A DNA stretch of 64,000 nt from Candidatus Woesearchaeota archaeon (GCA_945861715.1 CAMAVK010000002.1:198440-262439), one strand, 5' to 3'; positions 32,662-42,139 are shown, numbered from the stretch's first letter. Notes: generated by a model not told the origin, from the letters alone. A program made the numbers and translations.

Positions 32662-33076
32662 CCCTTTATTGAATCATTTTTTTACTTTTTGTAATTTTGT
32701 TAAGTACTGCTACTATAAATTACTTTGTACTTTAGAAAATTTATTTGAATAATGATTATTTTTTTTAAATTTCCTTTTCGTTATGTTTGACGTCGGAAAA
32801 TTGTTTGAACCTTGTTTCCTTTTTTGTAGAGTTCGAGTTTCTTTAATCTTGTGCTGATTAAATTTTTCAATTAATTGTACTATGAGGTACTGTTTTGTAT
32901 CACCGTTGGGGATAATTAATCTAGTTTCGTTTTGTCTTCATTGTTTGTAGGAAATTAAATGTAACTGGTATGGATTATTATTTGGTTGTAATGCTGGATG
33001 AATTGAATTTTTTATTGTTGATGTATAGTGTGGGTTTCAGAAAGATTTATAAAAGAACCCTATTATGTGAGCTTAG
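32662..33076. other. AT-rich intergenic region with an eL41 promoter at its right end
   Basis: About 415 bases without a convincing gene. The left part (32662-32760) is a T-rich leader or terminator zone for the 31003-32661 gene. The remainder has several short T-tracts but no structure I trust. At its right end is the promoter of the eL41-like gene. Confidence 0.5.
33044..33055 (+). promoter_or_regulatory. TATA box of the eL41-like gene
   Basis: GATTTATAAAAG preceded by CAGAAA is a near-consensus BRE/TATA element 21 bases before the ATG at 33077, so transcription would begin at or near the start codon. Confidence 0.6.
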
Positions 33077-33184
33077 ATGAAGAGAAGTTCACGACGCTGG
33101 AAAAAGAAAGGTCAAATGCGCTGGAAATGGCAGCGCAAGAAGCTTAAGAAAGCTAAACGCAGACGTAAAATTCAAGCTGCTTAG
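33077..33184 (+). CDS. rpl41e: eL41-like basic ribosomal peptide
   Basis: A 35-residue extremely basic peptide: MKRSSRRWKKKGQMRWKWQ then RKKLKKAKRRRKIQAA. The W-K/R-rich core WKWQRKKLKKAKRRRK resembles eL41 (consensus MRxKWRKKRxRRLKRKRRK), which sits at the bridge between ribosomal subunits. The N-terminal extension is longer than in classical eL41. Too short for default gene callers, but the strong promoter and composition support it. Confidence 0.7.
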   Translation: MKRSSRRWKKKGQMRWKWQRKKLKKAKRRRKIQAA

Positions 33185-33352
33185 TTCCTAGTATATTATT
33201 TATTGGGTGGTTCTTTATTGCTTTTTGCTTATTTACTTATAGTATTATCTGTTTTATTTTTCTTAATGTTTTTATTCGTTTTGTCTTATGTATTATGGGC
33301 TGCTATTTTCTATTTCATAACTTTTATAACATTATGATTCACATTTTATTGA

Positions 33353-33841
33353 ATGGATACTAAATTTGTTACGTTGGGTAAAGATGCATATTATGGTGCC
33401 TTTGTAAATTCTCAGTTTTGGCCCACTTCAACTAATAATTATGCTCTAGATAATCTCTTTATTTCTTCACCAGTTAGAAAATTTCCTTTTAGGTCTATGG
33501 TCCCTGAATCTGGATTGCACGTTGTTAACACTTTTTCTGCTGGATATTATCGGGAACCGGTTGTACTTTGTGTGGCTCAACTTGAAACCGAAGTTGAGCG
33601 TTATATTTCAGATCTTTCATCACAGGTAGTTCTTGCGTATGCTACGTCTGTCATCACTCATCCTTTTTTTGATAATCAATTTGATGAAATCGTTTCTATG
33701 TATGGGGAGAATTATTTACAGAAATGGAGATACGACATTCAATTTGCGTTTCAAGTTTTAAATTTTGTCGGGTTAGAGGATCAATTAAATTTACCCTTTC
33801 CTCTTTCCTTATCCTCTTTTTCTTCTACATTAAACAATTAA
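33353..33841 (+). CDS. Protein of unknown function
   Basis: A 162-residue soluble protein with a mix of strands and helices (LHVVNTFSAGYYREPVVLCVAQLETEVERYI). It ends in a Ser/Leu-rich tail. No family recognised. It is the last gene before the rRNA operon on the + strand, with native skew. Confidence 0.5.
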   Translation: MDTKFVTLGKDAYYGAFVNSQFWPTSTNNYALDNLFISSPVRKFPFRSMVPESGLHVVNTFSAGYYREPVVLCVAQLETEVERYISDLSSQVVLAYATSVITHPFFDNQFDEIVSMYGENYLQKWRYDIQFAFQVLNFVGLEDQLNLPFPLSLSSFSSTLNN

Positions 33842-34219
33842 ATTATCTAAATAATTATTGTTTGTTTTTAATTCAAATATTTTTTTACTGTTATTGTTTT
33901 TTATTTTTTTATAATTTCTTTTTTTAGAGTTTGATATTAATGCTTATTTTTCTTTTTCGACGTGAAATGTGATGTATCATTTGCATTTTAGTTATTTGTC
34001 TGTTTTTATTGATGCTGTTTATACCTTGTTTTGTTGCAGGTATATTCAAATTATAAAGTATTGCGAATAGAAAACTTTATAAATAACCCTGTTTCTTTCG
34101 AGGATTACATGTGTGTGCTCAATGAAAGTTGAGTATGAATTAGGTGATCCAATTTACTTGTAGAAATAATAAACTTTAAGTTTTAGTAGCGACCAGAAAC
34201 GACCGAAGGATCCGAGAAT
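33842..34219 (+). promoter_or_regulatory. rRNA operon promoter and leader
   Basis: A 378-base T-rich spacer. The promoter is GCGAATAGAAAACTTTATAAATAACC: a BRE-like GAAAAC followed by TATA box CTTTATAAAT at 34074-34083. The expected start is near 34108. The rest to 34219 is a leader that would pair with sequence after 16S in precursor processing. No gene in this stretch. Confidence 0.65.
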
Positions 34220-35797
34220 TAGTTCCCGTTGATCCTGCGGGGGAGTGCTGCTATGGGAGTTCGGCTAAGCCATGCAAGTCAGAGGATTCGCAAGAGTCCA
34301 GGCTGAATGCTCAGTAACACGTCAATAATCTGCCCTTAGGTCGGGGATAACCTTGGGAAACTGAGGGTAAAACCCGATAGGTAAGGAATACTGGAATGTT
34401 TTCTTATTCAAAATTAGCCTAAGGATGAGTTGGCGGCTGATTAGGCTGTTGGTAGTGTAACGGACTACCAAACCTACGATCAGTACGGGCCGTGAGAGCG
34501 GTTGCCCGGAGAAGGGTACTGAGACACTGACCCTAGCCCTACGGGGTGCAGCAGGCGCGAAAACTTTCCAATGTGCGCAAGCGCGAGAAGGGAACTCCCA
34601 GTGCTCATGTTTTACATGGGCTTTTGCTAAGTGTAAATAGCTTGGCGAATAAGTGGTGGGTAAGACGGGTGCCAGCCGCCGCGGTAACACCTGCGCCACA
34701 AGTGGCATTCGCGTTTATTTGGCCTAAAGCGTTCGTAGCCGGATCTGTAAGTCCTGAGTGAAATCGTTGCGCTTAACAAAACGGCGTGCTCGGGATACTG
34801 CAAATCTAGGGATTGGGAGGAGTCGGGGGTATTTTCGAGGGAGCGGTAAAATGCTATAATCTCGAGAGGACCACCTGTGGCGAAGGCGCCCGACTAGAAC
34901 AAGTCCGACGGTGAGGAACGAAAGCTAGGGGAGCAAACCGGATTAGATATTAAGAATCCTGCTAGATTTTCTGAAGAGTATTTTCACATAGTTTGCAAAG
35001 CTACGAAGTGTGAAATGAAAAACTGATTATCGTTAATGAGGATGATTAACTAATTACCCGAGTAGTCCTAGCCGTAAACGCTGTGAACTAGATGTTGCGT
35101 ATTCTTCGTGAATATGCAGTGTCGGCGTGAAGACATTAAGTTCACCGCCTGGGAAGTACGGTCGCAAGGCTGAAACTTAAAGGAATTGGCGGGAGAGCAC
35201 CACAAGGGGTGCGGCGTGCGGTTTAATCCAACTCTACGCGGTGAATCTCACCAGCAGCGACGGCAGGATGAAGGTCAGGTTGAATGTCTTACCCAACGAG
35301 CCGAGAGGTATTGCATGGCCGTCGTCAGCTCGTGCCGTAAGGTGTCCTCTTAAGTGAGGTAACGAGCGAGACCCATGCCCATAATTGCTAACAGGCTCTC
35401 TGGAGTGTCTGAGCACCTTATGGGGACTGCTGTGGAAACACAGAGGAAGGTGTGGGCAACGGTAGGTCTGTATGGTCCGAATCTGCTGGGCTACACGCGC
35501 GCAACAATGGCCGGAACAATGGGATGCAACACCGAAAGGTGGAGCTAAACCTCGAAATCCGGTCTTAGTTTGGATTGAGGGTTGTAACTCACCCTCATGA
35601 CAACGGAATCCCTAGTAATCGGGCTTCATCACGGCCCGGTGAATATGTCCCTGCTCTTTGCACACACCGCCCGTCAAACCAACCGAGTTGGGTTCGGGTG
35701 AGATCCAGCTTCTAGCTGTATCAAATCCGGATTCGGTGAGGTGGGTTAAGTCGTCACAAGGTATCCGTAGGGGAACCTACGGATGGATCACCTCCTT
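34220..35797 (+). rRNA. 16S ribosomal RNA, interrupted by one intron
   Basis: Archaeal small-subunit rRNA from near GTTCCCGTTGATCCTGC to GGATCACCTCCT. Diagnostic sites are present: GTGCCAGCCGCCGCGGTAA (34670), AAACTTAAAGGAATTGGCGG (35173), TTGCACACACCGCCCGT (35658), and the anti-Shine-Dalgarno CACCTCC. The first site has TTCCCG...CGGGG where most archaea have TTCCGG...CCGGA, a compensated change in helix 1. A 107-nt intron (34949-35055) interrupts GATTAGATACCC. Without it the mature RNA is about 1.47 kb. Start and end are estimated from conserved ends. Confidence 0.96.
34949..35055 (+). other. 107-nt bulge-helix-bulge intron in 16S rRNA
   Basis: The universal GGATTAGATACCC sequence is split between T34948 and A35056. 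The junctions form an archaeal splice motif: exon TTAG pairs with intron CTAA (four bp), flanked by three-base bulges ATA and TTA; cutting after the second bulge base (AT^A, TT^A) restores GGATTAGAT|ACCCGAG exactly. Inside, TTAA/TTAA and ATCC/GGAT extend the helix. The location corresponds to between E. coli positions 793 and 794. There is no endonuclease gene in it; it is too short. Confidence 0.9.
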
Positions 35798-35849
35798 TTT
35801 TTTTATTTACTTTATTGTGTCTAAATGTAAATAGAAACCATGTACTCTT

Positions 35850-35962
35850 GGGCCCGTAGCTCAGGGGTAGAGCGCCTGCCTTGCAGGATGTGAATAATAT
35901 GAATAATATTACTGTTCATCTAAGTGAGCAGGAGGCCTCGGGTTCAAATCCCGACGGGTCCA
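35850..35962 (+). tRNA. tRNA-Ala(UGC) with a 41-nt intron, in the rRNA spacer
   Basis: Acceptor GGGCCCG/CGGGTCC, D arm GCTC/GAGC, anticodon stem CCTGC/GCAGG, loop CTTGCAA after splicing, T arm with TTCAAAT, discriminator A. tRNA-Ala between 16S and 23S is the standard archaeal arrangement. A 41-nt intron (35886-35926) lies at 37/38. The splice motif is perfect: central helix CTTG/TAAG with bulges CAG and TGA, and inner helix GATG/CATC. Mature length 72 nt. Confidence 0.95.
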
Positions 35963-36159
35963 TTCCTTGAGAAAGGAAAGTAAAGGTCCCAAAAGGGCCA
36001 AAACGTCTTCGAGAACGGCAGTTCTTGGCGACGTAGGTTAGATATGAGTGATTTGCAGTCGAGTGAGCACTGTTTAAATCCATCCCAACTTCATATTGAT
36101 GAGCCATAAGTAGGTTGTAATGTGTTTGAATAAATGTGAGAAATCACAAATTTTCTACG

Positions 36160-39035
36160 TACGCTGCTAGATGGATGACTAGGCTCAAGATGCCGAAGAA
36201 GGACGTGACAAGCTACGAAATGCCTCGGCGAGTTGAACGTGGGCGTTGAACCGAGGATGTCCGAATGAGACTTCTCTTTAAGAACCCGTATGGGTTAGGG
36301 AACGCAGGGAATTGAAGCGTCTTAGTACCTGCAGGAAAAGAAATCAATTGAGATGCCGTTAGTAACAGCGAGCGAAAGCGGCTCAGTTCAAACCGAATCC
36401 GTTGCAGTAATGTAACGGGAATGTGGTGTTGTGGACTCTTTTTTAAGCCAACATGTTGACTCGAAGTCTGCTGGAACGCAGCACAGTATAGGGTGATAGT
36501 CCCGTAGAGGTAAACAAGTTGGTTGTAAGAGTATCCTGAGTACCATACCTTGAAATTGGTGTGGGAATCTGGGGAGCATTAATCTCTAAAACTAAATACG
36601 TCTTGAGACCGATAGCATATCAGTACCGCGAGGGAAAGTTGAAAAGAACCCGTAAAAGGGTGTTAAAAGATCTGAAATCTAGCAGTTATAGAATGATAGG
36701 GCCCTTTGGGGTTCTATCGTGCTTTTTGAATAAAGCGCCAGGGAGTTTTCTTCAGTGGCAAGGATAACTCGTAAAGAGGTATCCGAAGCGAAAGCAAAAT
36801 CCCGCAGGTAACGAGGGGAGTCGTATGAAAGTGCGATAAGTCACTGGGGACAGACCCGAAACCGAGCGATCTATTCCTGGGCAGGCTGAAGCGAGGGTAA
36901 GACCTTGTGGAGGGCCGCAGAGGTTCTACGTGCAAGTGTTCTTCTGACTTGGGAATAGGGGTGAAAAGCCAATCGAGCTCGGCGATAGCGGGTTCCTGCC
37001 GAAATTGACCTTAGTCAAGTCTCGGACGAGATGGTTATGGTTGTAGAGCGACGGATAGGGGGCTTAGGCGGGGAAACCTGTCGGCTCTTTGTCCAACTCC
37101 AAATGCTGTAACATTGTAGACTCCGGGAAACAGGGAATGTTGGGGTAAACTTCATTTCCGCGAAGGGAACAACCTAGACTACAGTTAAGGCCCCTAAATA
37201 CCGACTCAGTGATAAAGGGTGAACGGTGTCCGTGATCTGAGACAGCGAGGAGGTTGGCTTAGAAGCAGCCATCCTTTAAAAAGTGCGTAACAGCTTACTC
37301 GTTGAGGTCGTGGGCCCGGAAAATTGACGGGTCTAAGTCGGTTGCCGATACTGTAGGCCACGATAAGTGGAGGTAGGCAGGCGTGCTCGTAGGGTAGAAG
37401 CTTTTTCGTAAGAAGAGGTGGACCTGCAAGCAATGAATATCCTGGTGGTAGTAGGATCTTAGCAGTGTGTGAATCACTGCCGTCGTAAGGGCAAGGGTTC
37501 CTTGGCAATGTCTGTCAGCCAAGGGTTAGTCGATCCTAACCTAACTCGTAACTGAGGAAGGGGAAAGGGAAAGCGGTTAATATTCCGCTACTATTGTCAT
37601 ATGTGCGGTGACGCAAGTTTTATTTCTGACGCTTCGGAATAGGTTGACACATCTTGTCTGGTGTGCCAACGCGAATAATGGTGGGGAGTATCGTAATGAT
37701 GAGAACCAGCATAAAGCGCGGACGAGCGGGTCTATGACTCGTTCAATTGATTTCTGGAGTCCTTGAAAAGGGAATAAAAATAAATTGATGATAATCGTAC
37801 CCAGAACCAGCACTGGTGCCCCTAGGTGAGAAGCCTAAGACGTGTGAGTTTAAACTAGTTCAGGGAATTCGGCAAATTGGTCCCGTATCTTCGGTATAAG
37901 GGATCCCTAATTTCGTATTCGTATGAGTGCGATTGTAGGGCGCAGAGACCAAGGTGGTCCGACTGTTTAACAAAAACTTAACATTCTGCGAGGCTGTGAA
38001 GCTGTGTATAGAATGTGACATCTGCCCAGTGCCAGTACTTTAAGCTTCGTTTCAACGGGGTGAAGAGCTGGTAAACGGCGGGAGTAACTATAACTCTCTT
38101 AAGGTAGCGTAATACCTTGTCGATTGAATGTCGACTTGCATGAATGGTGTAACGAGATTGCCACTGTCCCGAACTAGTGTCTCCCGAACACTCCGTTCTG
38201 GTGTAAAGGCCAGAGATTTCCAGTGGGAAGCGAAGACCCCGTGAAACTTTACTGTAGCCTGTCGCTGTGGTGTGAATTTTGTTGTATAGTGTAAGTGGGA
38301 GCTGCTTGAGGCCATAGGCGTTAGCTGGTGGTTTAGGCGATAATGTAACACCACTCTCCAGAATTTACATCACTCACCCGATAAGGGGACACCGATTGGT
38401 GGACAGTTTGGCTGGGGTGGCACGCAGTTGAAAGGATATCAATTGCGCCCAAAGGTTGACTCATCCGGTTTAGAAATCCGGAGTGGAGTGCAAAGGCATA
38501 AGTCAGCCTGATTGGACTTTAAACATAACAAATTCCAAACGCGAAAGCGTGGCTTAGCGAACTCCTGTGCCTTCTTAATGAGGGCCAGGAATGACTGAAA
38601 AGTTACTCCGGGGATAATTGAGTTGTCGCGCCCGAGAGTTCATATCGACGGCGCGGTTTGCTTCTTCGATGTCGGCTCATCCTATCCTGGCGGTGCAGAA
38701 GCTGCCAAGGGTGGGGGTGTTCACCCATTAAAAGGGTTCGTGAGCTGGGTTCAGAACGCTGTGAGGCAGTTTGTTTGATATCTACTGGGAATGTTGGGTA
38801 TCTGAAAGGAAGGATCTTTTAGTACGAGAGGAACGAAGGTTCGTTGCCTCTGGTGTACCGGTTGTCTGATAAGGCACGCCGGGCAGCTACGCAATAAGTG
38901 ATAAATGCTGAACGCATCTAAGCATGAAGCACACCTTGAAATGAGATACCCTAGGGCACGGCAAGAACAGCCGTTTGATAGAAGTGAGGTGTACGCACGA
39001 AGGCAACGACGTGTTGAGCCTGCACTTACTAACGC
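36160..39035 (+). rRNA. 23S ribosomal RNA
   Basis: Archaeal large-subunit rRNA, about 2.88 kb. Conserved sites are all present and uninterrupted: CGGCGAGTTGAACGTGGGC (36223), AACTATAACTCTCTTAAGG with the 1920-1940 region (38086), GAAGACCCCGTG (38232), peptidyl-transferase GGGGATAATTGAGTTGTCGCG (38610), TTCGATGTCGGCTCATCCT (38667), and the sarcin-ricin AGTACGAGAGGAACG (38821). Ends are estimated. No intron was found, unlike the 16S. No 5S follows within the window. Confidence 0.95.
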
Positions 39036-39480
39036 CCATATCTTTTCACATTACAATCTACTTATGGCTTTCATCATTTTTTTCTTTGTTATTAATCATT
39101 ATTTTATTGTAGCTTTAGCTATGGTGTCTTTTTGAACATAATGATTTTCTTGAGAAATATTTTATGTAGCGAGAGCTCTGCTTTTAGATGCGTTTTGGTT
39201 CAACGTTTTTCTCGTTTTGTTTTAGTGGATTTGATACCCAACATGGTGTTTATTGGTTAGTAAACTGCCTCATATTCGGATTTGGTATTTTTTAGGAACC
39301 CTTTTTTGTGAATTTTACGTCGTTACCCCACCCTTTTGATTTGGTATTGGGTGTTTATATCTCTTAATTTAGTGCAATTTGGATGAGCCGACGTCGAAAG
39401 AATTATAATTGCTTGGTTGGTTTTTGGTTTACGGATTTATTGAGTAATTTTGGTGAGAATTATTTATATATTGATTATCG
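39036..39480. other. Gene-free T-rich spacer after 23S
   Basis: About 445 bases holding no convincing gene, no 5S rRNA and no tRNA. Several T-tracts just after the 23S end are likely terminators. An AT-rich segment before 39481 should contain the promoter for the deacylase gene. Confidence 0.55.
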
Positions 39481-39492
39481 GGAGGTATTGTG

Positions 39493-39984
39493 ATGAATAC
39501 CGAAGTTGAGCTATATTTGAAGAAGTGTAATTTGGCACCTGTTGTGTATGAACATCCTGCGGTGTTTTCCGTCGATGAAGCAGAAATTCATTGCAAACAC
39601 GTTAAAGGGATGCATTGTAAAAATCTATTTTTAAAGGAAAAGGAATGTGTGGTCCCTCGTTATTTTCTTGTTGTGATGGATGCGTTTAAACGACTTAATA
39701 TTAATCAACTTGCAAAGTTACTCGGTGTTAAGAAATTGACTTTTGGTAGTCCAGATGAGTTATTTTCTTATTTGGGACTTACTCCAGGTTCTGTGTCTCC
39801 ATTGGGGCTTATTAACAATACAAATCATGAGGTTGTCGTAATTGTTGATCATGATGTGTGGGATGCTGCATCGGTTAATTTTCATCCTAACATTAATACT
39901 GCGTCACTTGAGTTTACTCGTGAACAGTTTCATTTATTGATGGAGTCGTTTGCAAATGAGAAGAAGGTGGTGAAGTTGGAATAA
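39493..39984 (+). CDS. YbaK/PrdX-type aminoacyl-tRNA deacylase
   Basis: A 163-residue editing protein that hydrolyses mischarged aminoacyl-tRNA such as Ala-tRNA-Pro. It has HPAVFSVDEA (about 20), KNLFLKEK (the conserved Lys, about 42), YFLVVMDAFKRLNI, GSPDELFSYLGLTPGSVSPLGLIN (the signature, about 90-112), and VVVIVDHDVWD. The start is the ATG of MNTEVEL, preceded by GGGAGG at the right distance; a GTG one codon earlier is in frame. It stands alone after the rRNA operon. A second, more divergent YbaK-like protein is at 26110-26706. Confidence 0.9.
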   Translation: MNTEVELYLKKCNLAPVVYEHPAVFSVDEAEIHCKHVKGMHCKNLFLKEKECVVPRYFLVVMDAFKRLNINQLAKLLGVKKLTFGSPDELFSYLGLTPGSVSPLGLINNTNHEVVVIVDHDVWDAASVNFHPNINTASLEFTREQFHLLMESFANEKKVVKLE

Positions 39985-40008
39985 AAAGTTTGAACTTTAA
40001 CTTTATAC

Positions 40009-40419
40009 TTACCATTCAAATTTCCATAGTGGATCTTGCATTTTTAGTTCTGCTTCGTCTTTGTGGCCGGACTTTGCGGCGTCGTCTAAGAGATGTTTTG
40101 CAATTATTTTGAGTCGTTCTTTGTTGATTTCGACGTCGTCTTCAAATGAGGAGTATCGCTCTAGTATGTCTTCAAATAGAGTCATTCTTGTTTTTGCATT
40201 CATTTTGGATGCTGTGTGGCGAGTGATGTGACTTTCACGATGAAGGTTTTCAAAGTTTTTGAGAAGTTCTTCGAGTTCTTTTAGGTCTCTTTTTGCGTCG
40301 TCACAGAATTCTCGTATGGCATCAATATCTGTATCTATGTTGATTCTCTTTTTTTCTGTTTCTTTTTTGAAGAGTTTTTCCCACCAGGTTGGTTTTGGCT
40401 CTGTTGATTGATTACTCAT
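40009..40419 (-). CDS. Coiled-coil protein of unknown function
   Basis: A 136-residue soluble, mostly helical protein, highly charged, with heptads at about 30-65 (AKRDLKELEELLKNFENLH) and a W-rich N-terminus (PTWWEKLFKKE) that may be amphipathic and membrane-associating. It ends DPLWKFEW. It converges with the deacylase gene (24 bases between). No function assigned. Confidence 0.55.
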   Translation of the reverse strand: MSNQSTEPKPTWWEKLFKKETEKKRINIDTDIDAIREFCDDAKRDLKELEELLKNFENLHRESHITRHTASKMNAKTRMTLFEDILERYSSFEDDVEINKERLKIIAKHLLDDAAKSGHKDEAELKMQDPLWKFEW

Positions 40420-40540
40420 GTGTTGTATAGGATGGGCATATTAATTTATATAGTTTGCTTATTGTGAAGACTAAATTAGGCGATTAAAGGGTTGCGTTTT
40501 AGCAATTTGTGGGTTATAGATTTTTTTGGTAGGGTTTCAT

Positions 40541-41305
40541 ATGTCTAAAAAGCAGAAAATTCATCAATTTTTACGTGAAAGTGGACTATTTACTTCAAAG
40601 GGCGAAATACTTCGTGTGCTTGAAGCTGGTCGAGTTGAAATTGCTGGTGTTGTTGTGAAGAATCCAGAGTATCAATTCAAGTTGCGTGAAGAAGTTTTTG
40701 TTGATCGAAAGAGAGTATCTGGTAAAGAAGAACATTTGTATCTTTTATTGCATAAACCGGCTGGGTATGTATGTCATAAATTAAATGCAATACAGAAACA
40801 GGCTGGTAAAAAAAGTATTTTTAGTATTTTGCCCGTATCAACTTCTTTTGAGGATTTGAATCGTTTGACGTGTGTTGGACGATTGGACGAAGATACAACG
40901 GGGTTATTGATTATTACATCAGATGGGAAATTGAATCATTTTATCACCAATCCGATGCATTCTGTTGAGAAAACATATCGGGTAGTGCTTGATAAACCCT
41001 TATCGTCGGAAGCGAGAGCGAGAATTGAAGAAGGATTAATTATTGTTTTGGAGGAGGATGGTGAGGTTTTTAAGTATAAGACGAAACCAGCCAAAATCAC
41101 TATGGGTCGTGATGCGTGTTCACTTGAGATTACTATTTCTGAAGGTAAGAAGCGTGTTGTTCGCAGGTCATTTGAAGCTGTGAATAATCAAGTAGTAGAT
41201 TTGTGTCGTGTGCGAATTGGTAAATTAGTGTTAGATACAGAAGTTCCTCGAGTTGGTGATGTTAAGAAAGTGTATAAGGAGTATATTATGGAGCGCGTAC
41301 AGTAA
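40541..41305 (+). CDS. RsuA-family pseudouridine synthase, second copy
   Basis: A 254-residue enzyme from the ATG of MSKKQKIHQFL (an in-frame TTG at 40526 is less likely). The S4 domain is at about 5-55. Catalytic part: LLHKPAGYVCHK, then VGRLDEDTTGLLIITSDG with catalytic Asp (about 115), EKTYRV, then ISEGKKRVVRRSFEAVNN, which replaces the usual RQVRRMFEA. Together with 19842-20615 this makes two RsuA-type enzymes, probably of bacterial origin, in one archaeal window. They are too different from each other to be a recent duplication. Confidence 0.88.
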   Translation: MSKKQKIHQFLRESGLFTSKGEILRVLEAGRVEIAGVVVKNPEYQFKLREEVFVDRKRVSGKEEHLYLLLHKPAGYVCHKLNAIQKQAGKKSIFSILPVSTSFEDLNRLTCVGRLDEDTTGLLIITSDGKLNHFITNPMHSVEKTYRVVLDKPLSSEARARIEEGLIIVLEEDGEVFKYKTKPAKITMGRDACSLEITISEGKKRVVRRSFEAVNNQVVDLCRVRIGKLVLDTEVPRVGDVKKVYKEYIMERVQ

Positions 41306-41440
41306 GTTTTTCTTAGGAATTTCTTGTTAGTGTTAAATTTTAAATATTTCTTTAAGGTATTCGTTTTTGGTGGAAAGTTTTATATACTTAATGTTAACTA
41401 TTCTTTACATTAAGTTGTGTTAATTTGACTTGGAGAAACT

Positions 41441-41833
41441 ATGGAACAAAAAAAGTTGTATGCTTTATTAGTGGCTTGTTTGCTTAGTGTAATTGGTTTG
41501 CCTTTTTCAGTTGTTGATTTTGGATGGATTTGGGCAGTTATTATGATGGTTATTGAAATTCCGGTTATTTATTTTCTCTATCTTAAGTTTGGTTATTCCG
41601 TTCAAGATAAAATGTACGGAAAACATGCTGATAAAGATGAGCGACTTCGGTATTGTCATATGTATTCTGCGTCTGTTAGTTTGATGGTTCTTGTGAGTGT
41701 TCTTACTCTGTATATTTACTTTTATCAATTTTGGGTGATTGATATTGGTTCCTTGGCTTTAGCCTCTGGTTCTATTCTTTTTGCCCTTTTGGTATTTGGG
41801 ATTACATTTGTTATAAAATCTCGGTGGGGATGA
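41441..41833 (+). CDS. Four-helix membrane protein, DUF2178-like
   Basis: A 130-residue protein with four hydrophobic segments (about 6-26, 29-47, 75-97, 103-124) separated by a charged loop (DKMYGKHADKDERLRYCHMYS). The ATG is preceded by GGAG. The next gene, a small HTH regulator, begins 4 bases after the stop, and such membrane-protein/HTH pairs are common in archaea. They probably form a sensor-regulator unit. No enzymatic motif is visible. Confidence 0.7.
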   Translation: MEQKKLYALLVACLLSVIGLPFSVVDFGWIWAVIMMVIEIPVIYFLYLKFGYSVQDKMYGKHADKDERLRYCHMYSASVSLMVLVSVLTLYIYFYQFWVIDIGSLALASGSILFALLVFGITFVIKSRWG

Positions 41834-41837
41834 ATTT

Positions 41838-42041
41838 ATGAAGAATAGGATGAAAGAACTTCGTGCTCGTCACAGTCTTACTCAGGAGAATTTAGCGGAG
41901 TTAGTTTGTGTTACTCGTCAGACGATATTGGCTATTGAAGCAGGAAAGTATTCTCCTTCACTTGATCTTGGGTTTATGATTGCTCGTGCGTTGCAGTCAA
42001 AAATAGATGAAGTTTTTTTATTTGAATCTGGTGAAAAATAA
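41838..42041 (+). CDS. XRE-family (YozG-type) transcriptional regulator
   Basis: A 67-residue helix-turn-helix protein: MKELRARHSLTQENLAELVCVTRQTILAIEAGKYSPSLDLGFMIARAL is a complete Cro/C1 fold with the TQxxLA and RQTIxxIExGKxxPS signature. It ends KIDEVFLFE, as in the YozG/YgzD type. It is translationally coupled to the upstream membrane protein. A strongly structured intergenic region follows and could be an operator or downstream RNA. Confidence 0.9.
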   Translation: MKNRMKELRARHSLTQENLAELVCVTRQTILAIEAGKYSPSLDLGFMIARALQSKIDEVFLFESGEK

Positions 42042-42060
42042 ATTATTGCTTACTTGTTTG

Positions 42061-42139
42061 AAAAAAACCTGGCCTGCCGCAGCAGGTGGGGAAAATGGTA
42101 CACCGGAAAGGAAGGGGGGTTAGTATCCCGGTGCGCCAT
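42061..42139 (-). ncRNA. Two-hairpin element ending in T7, possible small RNA or terminator
   Basis: Read on the minus strand, a 12-bp stem (ATGGCGCACCGG / CCGGTGTACCAT, one A-C mismatch, 21-nt loop) is followed by a second perfect hairpin CCTGC-TGCG-GCAGG, then CCAGG and a run of seven T. Neither tRNA nor a known riboswitch fits. It may be a transcription terminator for the XRE gene or a minus-strand small RNA of about 80 nt. Structure is clear; identity is not. Confidence 0.4.

Noticed and set aside
34322-34761. Open reading frames across the 16S region (and several in 23S up to 39135)
   Set aside because: They lie inside unmistakable rRNA; frames are by chance.
39036-39480. 5S rRNA after 23S
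   Set aside because: No 5S-like sequence or structure could be found; 5S must be elsewhere.
42061-42139. tRNA or tRNA fragment
   Set aside because: There is no T-arm TTCRA sequence or D arm, and the stems do not form a cloverleaf.
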